Shown here: piece by piece, positions 1-8,449 of the stretch
How the letters are laid out: every line of letters starts with the position of its first letter
Position numbering within the stretch: position 1 is the stretch's first letter
NCBI GenBank assembly: GCA_965204695.1
Contig: OZ242007.1
Span: forward strand, 1,798,001 to 1,862,000
DNA length: 64,000 bases
Source of the DNA: JAHEKD01 sp965204695
GTDB lineage: Bacteria; Pseudomonadota; Gammaproteobacteria; Arenicellales; JAHEKD01
Direction of reading: 5' to 3'
Notes under the pieces: model-generated
What the model was told of the DNA's origin: nothing
Seen by the model: the letters and a program-made list of their open reading frames with translations, nothing else
Databases searched by the model: none
Program-made: the position numbers and the translations under genes

Positions 1-78
1 ATAATCGCTTCTAAGAAAAGTAGCAATTCCAGTGTATCCACGATTTATACGATTGTGTCCACTCATGTTTGTGCTCAT
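1..78 (-). CDS. Probable agmatinase/ureohydrolase, N-terminal fragment
   Basis: Only the first 26 codons are in the window; the gene runs off its left edge. The ATG at 78 is preceded by AGGA at a good spacing. The visible residues (MSGHNR, then GYTGIATFLRSDY) resemble the N-terminus of agmatinase/guanidinobutyrase-type ureohydrolases, which begin with a 'GxxxxxxGIATF' pattern before the manganese-binding core. It starts 22 bases after the stop of the glyoxalase-like gene on the same strand and is probably co-transcribed with it. No catalytic residues are visible, so the family call rests on N-terminal resemblance only. Confidence 0.5.
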   Translation of the reverse strand, partial: MSTNMSGHNRINRGYTGIATFLRSDY

Positions 79-100
79 AGTTAATCCTTAGTGTCTGTAC

Positions 101-784
101 TTATTTATGTGTTAGTTTCGAAGATAATTGCTTTAATCCGCTCGGAGTATTAATCGAGGCAATCATATATGCAGTTTGATTGTTATCGATATCATTAACA
201 GTGACCAAATGGTCTACCCTGATTTTCTCAAGTATAGATCTAAGCCATGAAGCATTAGGGTGGTATAAGTCAATTTTTTGAAATTTGCAGCCACAATCCG
301 CCATACTTGCTGCCGGGTGAACTTCGGTATTCCACTTCATCACATATGGAACCAACCCACCGGCAAGTAGCCGTCCATCTTCTGGCAAACAGAAATGCCA
401 ACTTAAATTTCCACGGCTGATTAATTCAGGTTGTCCAAATGCAAATCTTGCCTTGCTTACTATGTCACTAATATTAGTTGTATTGACAACCCAACCAACT
501 AAACGAGGTTGTTGCGAAATAGACTCTCGTACAAAAGGATCATCCAGCCCATACCATCGTGGACGAGTCGGTTGCTCGGCATCAGAGTTAACAGCAATCA
601 CCTCAAGAAAAATTTGCTCACCTATTCTCATCAGATGATTGTGAGTCCCCATTTGGGGATGCTGACCACCATAAGGAATATCAACATCCAGTGCTTGCCT
701 GATGTAGTCGACTCCAGTTGTTAAATTAGCGGCTGCAATGACCAGATGATCGAGATTTGGAATTAAGCTAGCTTGTGACTGCAT
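101..784 (-). CDS. Glyoxalase-like (VOC) domain protein
   Basis: A 227-residue cytoplasmic protein. It opens with LDHLVIAAANL, followed by GGQHPQMGTHNHLMRIG and EQIFLEVIAV, the layout of the Glyoxalase_3-like VOC family (metal-binding beta-alpha-beta modules; here H13, H46 or H48 and E57 are candidate ligands or catalytic residues). The substrate of this family is generally unknown. The start overlaps the end of the upstream homocysteine methyltransferase gene by 17 bases, so the two are translationally coupled. No signal peptide or membrane segment is seen. The family assignment is firm; the function is not. Confidence 0.82.
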   Translation of the reverse strand: MQSQASLIPNLDHLVIAAANLTTGVDYIRQALDVDIPYGGQHPQMGTHNHLMRIGEQIFLEVIAVNSDAEQPTRPRWYGLDDPFVRESISQQPRLVGWVVNTTNISDIVSKARFAFGQPELISRGNLSWHFCLPEDGRLLAGGLVPYVMKWNTEVHPAASMADCGCKFQKIDLYHPNASWLRSILEKIRVDHLVTVNDIDNNQTAYMIASINTPSGLKQLSSKLTHK

Positions 785-1712
785 TCAAATTCTGCACCAT
801 CAATTTAATCTGAGATGGACCCACACGACAACAACCTCCGATAATTTTAGAACCTTGCTGATACCAATCTACGGCCTTCTCAGGGATATTGAGTTTTTTT
901 TCGGCGGCAGACCAAGTTTTGGTTTTAGCATCATAATGTTCACCCGAGTTTGGATAAATGATTATCGATTTATCGGGCAAAACTCTCTTTATCTGTTCGA
1001 TTAATGGACTGATATATTCAATAGCAGTGCAATTAATCCCAACTGCTAGTACTTGAGGATGATCAACGAATAATTCCGTAATCTGTGTAACTGCAGTACC
1101 ATCATTAATGTGTCGAGAGTCTCTGCACGAAACACATAGCCAGGCAGGTGTTCTTACATTGGTTAATAAATCTGCTAATACTTTGGCCTCTTGATAACTT
1201 GGAATCGTTTCACAAGCTAAAATATCCGCTGGACTTTGGTCCAATATTTTTAATCTTTGTTGATGAAAGGCTTTAAGTTGCTCATCGGTTAGGCCATAGT
1301 TGCCTTTGTATTCCGAGCCATCTGCCAGATAGGCACCATAAGGACCTACACTGGCTGCTATCAAAGGCCTATCCGATTGTGGAAGTTCACTTAGATAACT
1401 GTCGATTGCTTTTTCAGCAAGTTCAATTGAACGTCTGAGTAATTTTTTTGCTTCATTCTCTGATAAGCCTTTTGATATAAATCCTTGAATTGACGCTTGA
1501 TAACTTGCTGTAGTTATAATCTGCGCACCTGCTCTCAAATAAGCAAGATGTGCATTAATAATCGCTTGTGGGTTATTTCGCAGTAGTTCAGCAGACCATA
1601 GCGATGTATTTAAATCACACCCTTGAGCTTCCAACTGGGTGGCCAAACCACCATCAAGGATAACTGGTTTATCAGTATCTATTAAACTTTTTAAATTATT
1701 ATTTAAACTCAT
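768..1712 (-). CDS. mmuM: Homocysteine S-methyltransferase
   Basis: A 314-residue zinc enzyme that transfers a methyl group from S-methylmethionine or S-adenosylmethionine to homocysteine to give methionine. Family signatures are visible: DGGLATQLEAQG near the N-terminus, a Cys in GINCTA (about residue 228), and the C-terminal zinc-binding pair GGCCRVGP (about residues 292-299). The length is typical of MmuM, which lacks the cobalamin domains of MetH. It heads a minus-strand operon with the glyoxalase-like gene (17-base overlap). No mmuP-type permease is adjacent, so the methyl donor cannot be told from context. Confidence 0.9.
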   Translation of the reverse strand: MSLNNNLKSLIDTDKPVILDGGLATQLEAQGCDLNTSLWSAELLRNNPQAIINAHLAYLRAGAQIITTASYQASIQGFISKGLSENEAKKLLRRSIELAEKAIDSYLSELPQSDRPLIAASVGPYGAYLADGSEYKGNYGLTDEQLKAFHQQRLKILDQSPADILACETIPSYQEAKVLADLLTNVRTPAWLCVSCRDSRHINDGTAVTQITELFVDHPQVLAVGINCTAIEYISPLIEQIKRVLPDKSIIIYPNSGEHYDAKTKTWSAAEKKLNIPEKAVDWYQQGSKIIGGCCRVGPSQIKLMVQNLNAVTS

Positions 1713-1774
1713 CTGATAATTATATTCACCCCTGGTGATAAAATATCATCTAACTGCAAACAAATTTAATCATC

Positions 1775-2344
1775 ATGACACTTCTTATCTCTGGAATCAG
1801 CCTGTTTATTGTTGCTCATCTTTCACTGGGATTGGCGCCAGGCATTAAAAATGGAATTATCAGTGCGACCAGCGAAAAGGTCTGGCGCGGTTTATTTTCA
1901 GTAATCGCTTTAACCGCTATCGTGATGATTGTATTGGGCTGGAGGTCCACCTCTGTTGAGTATGCTTATGTACCGCCTCATTGGACACGACATGTCACAA
2001 TGCTATTGATGCTTATCGCATTTATTCTAATTGGAGCTTCAAGCGGTAAAACTATTATTCAGCGCATGGTCCGTCATCCAATGATGACTGGTGTCTTCAT
2101 CTGGGCTATCGCCCATCTATTTGCCAATGGTGAAACCCGTTCAGTTTTATTATTCGGCAGTTTTGCTGTCTGGATCGTTTTACAAATGATTTTAGTCAAC
2201 AAACGTGAAGGCGAATGGATCAAACCGGAACCTGCTCCCATGACACGTACGCTAAGAAACATGATTATTAGTATTGTTATTTACTTAGCATTGTTCTCAT
2301 TACATAAATATTTTGCCGGCGTCAGTTTGATGCCAACAGGATAA
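1775..2344 (+). CDS. NnrU family membrane protein
   Basis: A 189-residue integral membrane protein with about five hydrophobic segments (residues 3-20, 38-56, 72-88, 103-140 and 160-178). The RHPMMTGVFIWAIAHLFANG segment is the NnrU hallmark. NnrU was named for its neighbourhood to denitrification genes in alphaproteobacteria, and relatives are related to isoprenoid- or carotenoid-modifying membrane proteins. There are no denitrification genes nearby, so the role is open. It is divergent from mmuM across 62 bases and convergent with the DUF2721 gene, with only 13 bases between the stop codons. Confidence 0.85.
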   Translation: MTLLISGISLFIVAHLSLGLAPGIKNGIISATSEKVWRGLFSVIALTAIVMIVLGWRSTSVEYAYVPPHWTRHVTMLLMLIAFILIGASSGKTIIQRMVRHPMMTGVFIWAIAHLFANGETRSVLLFGSFAVWIVLQMILVNKREGEWIKPEPAPMTRTLRNMIISIVIYLALFSLHKYFAGVSLMPTG

Positions 2345-2357
2345 ACAACTAGAGCGC

Positions 2358-2831
2358 TTACTCATCTAAATGAGTAAGTGATTCAACTGTATACAAGCCT
2401 TTACGTAGTGTGCGTGTTGCGATTAGTACTTCGGCTAGAAAAAATCCCAAAGCAAATATCAATACACACATACAGCAAATAAATAATGCTGCAATAACTA
2501 AAGTCGCATTCTTGCCGAAAAATGTACCTAAAAATAACGATACGATAACCGCACAAACTAACAAGGCACTGATTGTTGCCAGGGTGATAGCCACATTTAT
2601 ATAGCGGCCTCGTTTGAACAAGTTCTTCATTTCTTTCTGTAGAATCTGTTGGCTTTTTTCATCTTTTAATTTAGCTAAAACACGTTCTAACGTTCGCCAT
2701 CTGTCAACGACTCGAGTCAGTCGATTTGTCATGACCGCTAACAAAGCCGAAATACCTGCCAATAAAAACACAGGTGCGATGGCTATTTGAATAACCGAGG
2801 CAACCGACGAAATTTCTTGCTCAGAAATCAA
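2358..2831 (-). CDS. DUF2721 membrane protein
   Basis: A 157-residue protein with three predicted membrane segments (about residues 12-32, 76-100 and 108-132). A charged loop with TNRLTRVVDRWRTLE follows the first segment. This layout and the NRLxRVVDR motif match the DUF2721 family of small bacterial inner-membrane proteins of unknown function. It lies 35 bases downstream of the CocE-like hydrolase gene on the same strand and may be read through from that cluster, although its family is not linked to peptide catabolism. Confidence 0.82.
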   Translation of the reverse strand: MISEQEISSVASVIQIAIAPVFLLAGISALLAVMTNRLTRVVDRWRTLERVLAKLKDEKSQQILQKEMKNLFKRGRYINVAITLATISALLVCAVIVSLFLGTFFGKNATLVIAALFICCMCVLIFALGFFLAEVLIATRTLRKGLYTVESLTHLDE

Positions 2832-2866
2832 AATATAATCCTATTTATAAACCCCAAAATATAAAT

Positions 2867-4873
2867 TTAAACTGAAATACGTACTACTGCTTCATTCCAG
2901 ATTTTTTCATAAACCAGCTCATCGCCATGATAGGCCGTCAACTTTGCGTTGATGTAAAAGTTATTGTTATCGCAAGTGATAGTCATTTCAGTGTCACTGG
3001 AAACCTGCCAGTCATCTCGCGAGGTACGATGATGCCATTTTGTCCGGGCTTTGGTCTGATGTGGATCATCAGGATGGCATGAGTAATGTTCTTTTGCAAT
3101 TTGTTCGACACATAATCCATGCTGATCAAAACGCATACTGCCGAAATCATCTTCAATATCAATGCTCACTACACCAGTTGCTACATCTTCGGATATGACA
3201 CGTTTATTTGAAGATTCACGCAAGATTGTTGTTTTTTCAGGTGTTGCACTGGTAGGTGGCTCAAATGGATTCGGAATTTCCCTGCCTTGATATGTCGGTA
3301 ATAACAGTGTTTGCGAATCCGGCTCCAGGGTTACCTCGGCCTTTTCAGGTGTAGTCCACAAAAGCGGAAAATAGCTGCTGGATAACGCAACTCGCATTTT
3401 GTGACCTTGTGGAATAGTCTGAGCAATAAAATCAAGCTGCACTTCGACCTCATATACCTCACCCGGAATAACTTCTTGAACAGAGTCTAATGAATCACGG
3501 TTTTGAAGATTAATCATGCCATAAGTTACACGAGTAACCTGACCATCTGGAGCAATATCTGACAAGCGTGCGGTTAGTTGGCCACAGGATTTATTGCTAC
3601 TCACTTTAAGCTTTAGTTTTGGATTACCGACGATTTTAAGATCTTGCTTTAGCATATCTGTATCGAAACACACAGATAGCACATCATCACGACGTTGATC
3701 CGTCGGATAATCCGGCCCAAACCATAACGCCATATATTCACCACTGTGAACTCCAGTCGTTAACGGAGAATCAATCTTAATAGCAGAAACTAGTTTTTCA
3801 TGATCAGCGAACAAACCCGAATTAGTCAATGACCAGTTTTGCACCGTAACCTTTTCCTGATCCGGCCAAGACCGGGTCTGAATCCATTGTCCCGCTCTAT
3901 AGTCATAACTTGGCTGAGGAACAACTGAATCCTGCAAATAAAATGTACAAGCCGGTTCATCCATAATTTTCGTATCAATGTCCTTAAGCCAGTAATCCCA
4001 CCAGCGTAAGGCCTCCTGTAAAAAGCCCATTCTGGGTTCAGGACGGGCGAAGTGCGGATATTTATGTAACCAGGGCCCAACCAGTGCTTTTTTCGGACAC
4101 TGTAAATGTTCCATCATTCTGGGAATACTATTGGTGTAGGCATCAGCCCAACCTGTCATGCAATAGACTGCTGCTTTTATGGCTGAATAATCTTCGCAAA
4201 TTGAACCGTGCTGCCAATATTCATCACGACTTTGATGTTGCATCCACTTTTCAACTAACAATGGCATATTTTCAAGCCGGTTTTTCCAAAGCTCTAGCCA
4301 GTCATCACCAACTAATAAAGGGTCTGGTGGTGCTGTTGAATAACTAAACATAGTCGCCGCCCAACCTATGTTCTCCATCAACATCGCCCCACCTTTGTAA
4401 TGAATATCATCAGCATAGCGATCATCAGTGGAACAAAGTGTAATAATTGCCTTCAATGCTTCAGGCTGACGAGCGGCAATTTGCAATCCATTAAAACCGC
4501 CCCAGGAAATGCCCATCATACCAACATTGCCATCACACCAGGGTTGTCTAGAGATCCAGTCAATGACCTCTAATCCGTCATTCTGTTCAAGTTTGAGATA
4601 TTCGTCATCCATTAATCCATCTGACTCACCATTGCCACGAATATCAACCCGCACACAGGTATAACCATGGGCAGCGAAATAGGGATGAGTTAACGCATCA
4701 CGGATTGCTGTACCGTCACGTTTTCGATAAGGCAAATATTCTAATATTGCGGGAATCGGGTTGGACTCAGCATCGGCCGGCATCCAGATTCTCGCGGCCA
4801 ACTTGATACCGTCGCTCATTTCGATCCAGGTATTCTCTATTTCGGTTACACTGTTAATTTGCGATTGGTCCAT
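2867..4873 (-). CDS. CocE/NonD family alpha/beta hydrolase
   Basis: A 668-residue hydrolase of the X-Pro dipeptidyl-peptidase (S15)/cocaine-esterase superfamily. Residues 15-310 form the alpha/beta hydrolase core with the nucleophile elbow GISWGG (Ser about 123) and DIRGNGESDG; a catalytic His is likely in GPWLHKYPH. Residues from about 350 carry the jelly-roll domain typical of CocE/NonD. A C-terminal extension of about 130 residues follows (GVVSIDIEDDFGSMRF onward), seen in the longer members. No signal peptide is present, so it is cytoplasmic. It lies 21 bases after the flavoprotein gene and is the last enzyme in the binding-protein/M81 cluster, which suggests hydrolysis of an amide or ester released from an imported peptide-like compound. 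The substrate is inferred, not known. Confidence 0.88.
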   Translation of the reverse strand: MDQSQINSVTEIENTWIEMSDGIKLAARIWMPADAESNPIPAILEYLPYRKRDGTAIRDALTHPYFAAHGYTCVRVDIRGNGESDGLMDDEYLKLEQNDGLEVIDWISRQPWCDGNVGMMGISWGGFNGLQIAARQPEALKAIITLCSTDDRYADDIHYKGGAMLMENIGWAATMFSYSTAPPDPLLVGDDWLELWKNRLENMPLLVEKWMQHQSRDEYWQHGSICEDYSAIKAAVYCMTGWADAYTNSIPRMMEHLQCPKKALVGPWLHKYPHFARPEPRMGFLQEALRWWDYWLKDIDTKIMDEPACTFYLQDSVVPQPSYDYRAGQWIQTRSWPDQEKVTVQNWSLTNSGLFADHEKLVSAIKIDSPLTTGVHSGEYMALWFGPDYPTDQRRDDVLSVCFDTDMLKQDLKIVGNPKLKLKVSSNKSCGQLTARLSDIAPDGQVTRVTYGMINLQNRDSLDSVQEVIPGEVYEVEVQLDFIAQTIPQGHKMRVALSSSYFPLLWTTPEKAEVTLEPDSQTLLLPTYQGREIPNPFEPPTSATPEKTTILRESSNKRVISEDVATGVVSIDIEDDFGSMRFDQHGLCVEQIAKEHYSCHPDDPHQTKARTKWHHRTSRDDWQVSSDTEMTITCDNNNFYINAKLTAYHGDELVYEKIWNEAVVRISV

Positions 4874-4894
4874 AACTAATTCTTCTGTTGGTGA

Positions 4895-6946
4895 CTAAAA
4901 TAGAAACTCACGTTTAAAGGAATTTACGCTGTTCAAGTCTGATCCTATCTGTCTGGCTAAGGAATGTCCGGCATAAACAGCATCAGCAATTAATCCGGGT
5001 GCATTACAATCTCCGACACGATGAATGCGACTGGTATTTTTTTGCTGCCCGGCTGCTTGTTTGATCAGATTTAAATATAACTCATCATTGGGTTTTCTGG
5101 AGGTAACCAACACCAACGAATCAGCCTCAATTTGAATTTCCTGATTGGTAATCAAACAACGGCATTGCGCAACCGAATTTTCAAAACCGGCTAACTCTTT
5201 GCAAGGACTTAATTCAATTCCCAATGCCGTCATTCTTTGCATCAGCCTAGATTGTTCGAGTGTAAGTTGTGTCCAACGTGCAAAGCTCAGATGCGGGGTC
5301 ATAATTTGAACTTTATTACCATTCGAAACCAGTTTTTCAGCCATCGCTGATGACAAATATCCACCGTCATCATCATAGATTAATACTGCCCCTTTAATCT
5401 CGACATCAGCTATTACATCATCCGGTGTATATATTGCAGGATTCGAATTTGTGATTAACGGAACAAAATGCTGCCGTCCTAATCCATCTCTGCGCCAGAA
5501 TGACCCTGTGGCACAGATAATATGTTTCGCTCCAACTTGTGCTACGGCTTCAGTACCCATCTTAGAGTCAAGATACATCTCAACGTTGGTCATTTTCTGT
5601 AACTGCCCCAGCCGGTAATCACGAACTCGAATCCATTCTGCCAATCCCGGAAGCTGGCTTTCCTTTAGCACACGTCCTCCAAATTGATTGTCGGATTCAG
5701 CGACAATAGCTTTACAACCACGCCTAGCAAGTGTAAGTGCGCATTCAAGCCCTGCCGGACCCGAGCCGATTATTAAAACTGACTCCCTGTCGTTTACACT
5801 TCCCACCTTTTCCGGATGCCAGCCTCGACGCCATTCTTCCATAATAGTCGGGTTTTGAGTGCAACGCATTATGCTGAAGCTGTTTTCACCTGAGACACAG
5901 ATATTACAGCCTATACATTCACGAATTTCATCCACTCGTCCCTGTTCGATTTTTTTTGGTAAAAACGGGTCGGCGATTGACGGGCGGGCGGCACCGATAA
6001 AATCGACAATCCCACGTTTAACTTGTGACAACATAGTCTCAGGCGATGTAAATCGACCCACACCGACCACCGGTTTGCTGGTAATCGATTTGACATAACT
6101 CATGTACTGTTCCTGATAGCCCTCTTCACCAAACCTGGAGGTGGCTGAATCATATGACCAGCTATTGATATTGACGTCCCACAAATCTGGTACTTCGGCC
6201 TGTGAGGCAATAATATCTTTTAATTCGCAAGTCTCTACAATAGGATCAGCAGTGAACTGCGCTACAGGCATCCTGACTGCCACTGCACAGTGATCACCAA
6301 CAGCTTCTAATGTGTCTTGTAATAACTCCCCAAACAAACGGGTACGGTTTTCTAAACTGCCTCCATACTCATCACAGCGGTCATTGACTTGTTTGGAAAA
6401 AAATTGCGCTAGAAGTGAGTTTTCCAATGAGCAGTAAACATAAATAATATCAAAACCCGCTTGTTTAGCTCTTATTGCTGCCTGACGATGACGATTCCTG
6501 AAATTTTTTATGTCAGATTTATCCATCCGCCTGGATTGACGTGGATCAATAGCTTCCATAGTCATGCGTGAGGATGGCCCGATCGGCACCGCTCTAGTAT
6601 TGCGATTACTGGCAGCAATACCAAAATGGGCTAATTCGCAACCTGCTAAAGCACCATGTTTATGTACCCCTTCAACCATTAATTCCTGTGCTGAAATATC
6701 TTCATTACTCCATAAGCGAACTGCCTGAAAAGGCGCAATATCACTACTTGGATCGGCCATCAAGTTCTCTGTACAAACGACACCCCAACCTCCCTCGGCT
6801 TTGACTTCCCGCATTCCAGCCAAGACTTGAGGTGAACTATCACCCGTGCCATTGCAATGAGGAACTTGATAAAACCGGTTCTTAGAAGTCACCGGCCCAA
6901 TTTGAACCGGTTCGAATAAAATATCGAATCTCGGATCGCGCCTCAT
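4895..6946 (-). CDS. Trimethylamine-dehydrogenase-like iron-sulfur flavoprotein
   Basis: A 683-residue enzyme of the TMADH/dimethylamine dehydrogenase/2,4-dienoyl-CoA reductase family. The N-terminal Old Yellow Enzyme-type TIM barrel binds FMN. The QVPHC motif keeps the Cys (C31) that carries covalent 6-S-cysteinyl FMN in TMADH. A 4Fe-4S cluster is held by C344, C347, C350 and C362. A dinucleotide-binding fold starts at IIGSGPAGLE (about 392). The family oxidatively demethylates N-methylated amines. The aromatic cage that holds trimethylamine in TMADH (Tyr60, Trp264, Trp355) is largely not conserved by eye: Asn61 stands at the Tyr60 position and the tryptophan after the cluster is absent. The substrate is therefore probably another N-methyl compound, such as an N-methyl amino acid. 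It lies 3 bases from the upstream M81 gene and 21 from the hydrolase. Confidence 0.88.
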   Translation of the reverse strand: MRRDPRFDILFEPVQIGPVTSKNRFYQVPHCNGTGDSSPQVLAGMREVKAEGGWGVVCTENLMADPSSDIAPFQAVRLWSNEDISAQELMVEGVHKHGALAGCELAHFGIAASNRNTRAVPIGPSSRMTMEAIDPRQSRRMDKSDIKNFRNRHRQAAIRAKQAGFDIIYVYCSLENSLLAQFFSKQVNDRCDEYGGSLENRTRLFGELLQDTLEAVGDHCAVAVRMPVAQFTADPIVETCELKDIIASQAEVPDLWDVNINSWSYDSATSRFGEEGYQEQYMSYVKSITSKPVVGVGRFTSPETMLSQVKRGIVDFIGAARPSIADPFLPKKIEQGRVDEIRECIGCNICVSGENSFSIMRCTQNPTIMEEWRRGWHPEKVGSVNDRESVLIIGSGPAGLECALTLARRGCKAIVAESDNQFGGRVLKESQLPGLAEWIRVRDYRLGQLQKMTNVEMYLDSKMGTEAVAQVGAKHIICATGSFWRRDGLGRQHFVPLITNSNPAIYTPDDVIADVEIKGAVLIYDDDGGYLSSAMAEKLVSNGNKVQIMTPHLSFARWTQLTLEQSRLMQRMTALGIELSPCKELAGFENSVAQCRCLITNQEIQIEADSLVLVTSRKPNDELYLNLIKQAAGQQKNTSRIHRVGDCNAPGLIADAVYAGHSLARQIGSDLNSVNSFKREFLF

Positions 6947-6949
6947 TAA

Positions 6950-8443
6950 TTAGAAACAATGGATTCGCATATTAGGGCGCAGATTTTTATAAATGACCTT
7001 GTTCAATCGACAGGGATTAACACCCGGTGATTCAACAAACAAAACCTTTTGAGCAATGGGATCAAAATCAGCAAGAAAATGAATTGTACTTTTAACCACA
7101 ATAATTTGCGGCTTTTCGATAACCATACTAACATGTCTGAATAAGGCTAAATCTAAGCACTGGAAACGCTGACTAGACAGGACAATAAAAATATCGTGAT
7201 TTAAACCACTTGCTTTCAGTAACGCCATCTTACCCAAGTCGGCTTCACAACCACCATACATTTCTCCAGTACATAGCACTGGTTTATCCGTCAGAAATTC
7301 GACTGAGTAATCATGAGTAAAATCAGTTGCTCCTTCAATCGTATAAGCATTGCCAAGATTGAATTCGACTTGCGCACCAATACCTCTTTTCCAACACTCA
7401 TCAACACTGTCTGGGTCGTTAACCACTCCAACCATAGCATTGGCTACATCCTGTCGAATCAACTCTTGCAAAATACCGGTAGTGTCGGATGTTCCTCCTG
7501 CCCCAGGATTGTCTTGCACATCTGCCAGTACAACCGGAACAGGTTTTTGAGTGATCAATTGTGCTGCGACTTTGACGGCTTTTGCAGACGTTAATAATTC
7601 ATCGGAAATCTTATTTTCAATATCTAAAAAACGTTGATGTAGATGTTCAACTGCTTGATCAACCGAGGTTTGATTAGTGCCATAAGCTACTATCGAGGGT
7701 CCACAGTTATAAATATCCGCCGAAGTAAAGCCGGCTGCCGCATCGACACTGACAACGCCATCTTGTTCAAAACCATCAAAGCCGGCATACAATTCATTAC
7801 AAGGATAACGCGTGGTGCCCTGGCTGGATAGCGGGATTAAATAATCGACTTGCTTAAATGATTTATAAAATGGTTTGCCGGTTTGCAGCATCAAATCAAG
7901 CAGTCTAGCTGCTCTTTCGCCTGTTTCGGCCATATCTATGTGTGGATAATGTCTAAAGATGGTAATAGCCGAAGCTGTCTCGACGAATTCCGGTGAAATA
8001 TTGGCATGAAAATCCAGACTGCAAGCCAGGGGGATTTCTTCACCGATCACTTCTCGAACTCTTCTGGCAATTTCCAGCTCACCATCATCGACTTCTTCAG
8101 TGACCATTGCGCCATGTAAATCAAGTAGCACACCATCCACGGGCATGGCTTGTTTGATACCATCACAAATCAGATCACAAATATGATTAAAAGCCTGCAC
8201 AGTAACCAAACCTGCCGGTTCTGCTGAAGCCCAGACAATTGGAATGAGTTCCCAATCAAATTTCGCAGCAATAAATCCGCCAATAGGAATGTTTAAGGGA
8301 GTAAATATTTCAATTACATCATTACCTAAGGTCAAGGCCGGCCAGGCATCTTGACGTTCAAACTCAGGCAATGTCGTCGGGATCGGGCAAAATGTGTTGG
8401 TTTCATGTTGAAAACCGGCAATAACAACGCGTTTTTTTGTCAC
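6950..8443 (-). CDS. M81 family metallopeptidase (MlrC-like), copy 1
   Basis: A 497-residue member of the microcystinase C family. It has GFQHETNTF at the N-terminus, LLDLHGAMV (about 105-113), CSLDFHANIS (about 141-150), FRHYPHIDMAETGERAARLL (about 162-181) and ADVQDNPGAGGTSD (about 308-321). These carry the conserved Asp/His metal ligands of M81. MlrC hydrolyses linear peptides derived from microcystin, and other M81 proteins occur in peptide or amide catabolic clusters. The protein lacks a signal peptide. It is paralogous to the next gene upstream, from which it is separated by 6 bases; the pair may act on different bonds of one substrate or form a heteromer. The specific substrate is unknown. 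Confidence 0.9.
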   Translation of the reverse strand: MTKKRVVIAGFQHETNTFCPIPTTLPEFERQDAWPALTLGNDVIEIFTPLNIPIGGFIAAKFDWELIPIVWASAEPAGLVTVQAFNHICDLICDGIKQAMPVDGVLLDLHGAMVTEEVDDGELEIARRVREVIGEEIPLACSLDFHANISPEFVETASAITIFRHYPHIDMAETGERAARLLDLMLQTGKPFYKSFKQVDYLIPLSSQGTTRYPCNELYAGFDGFEQDGVVSVDAAAGFTSADIYNCGPSIVAYGTNQTSVDQAVEHLHQRFLDIENKISDELLTSAKAVKVAAQLITQKPVPVVLADVQDNPGAGGTSDTTGILQELIRQDVANAMVGVVNDPDSVDECWKRGIGAQVEFNLGNAYTIEGATDFTHDYSVEFLTDKPVLCTGEMYGGCEADLGKMALLKASGLNHDIFIVLSSQRFQCLDLALFRHVSMVIEKPQIIVVKSTIHFLADFDPIAQKVLFVESPGVNPCRLNKVIYKNLRPNMRIHCF

Positions 8444-8449
8444 TTAGTA

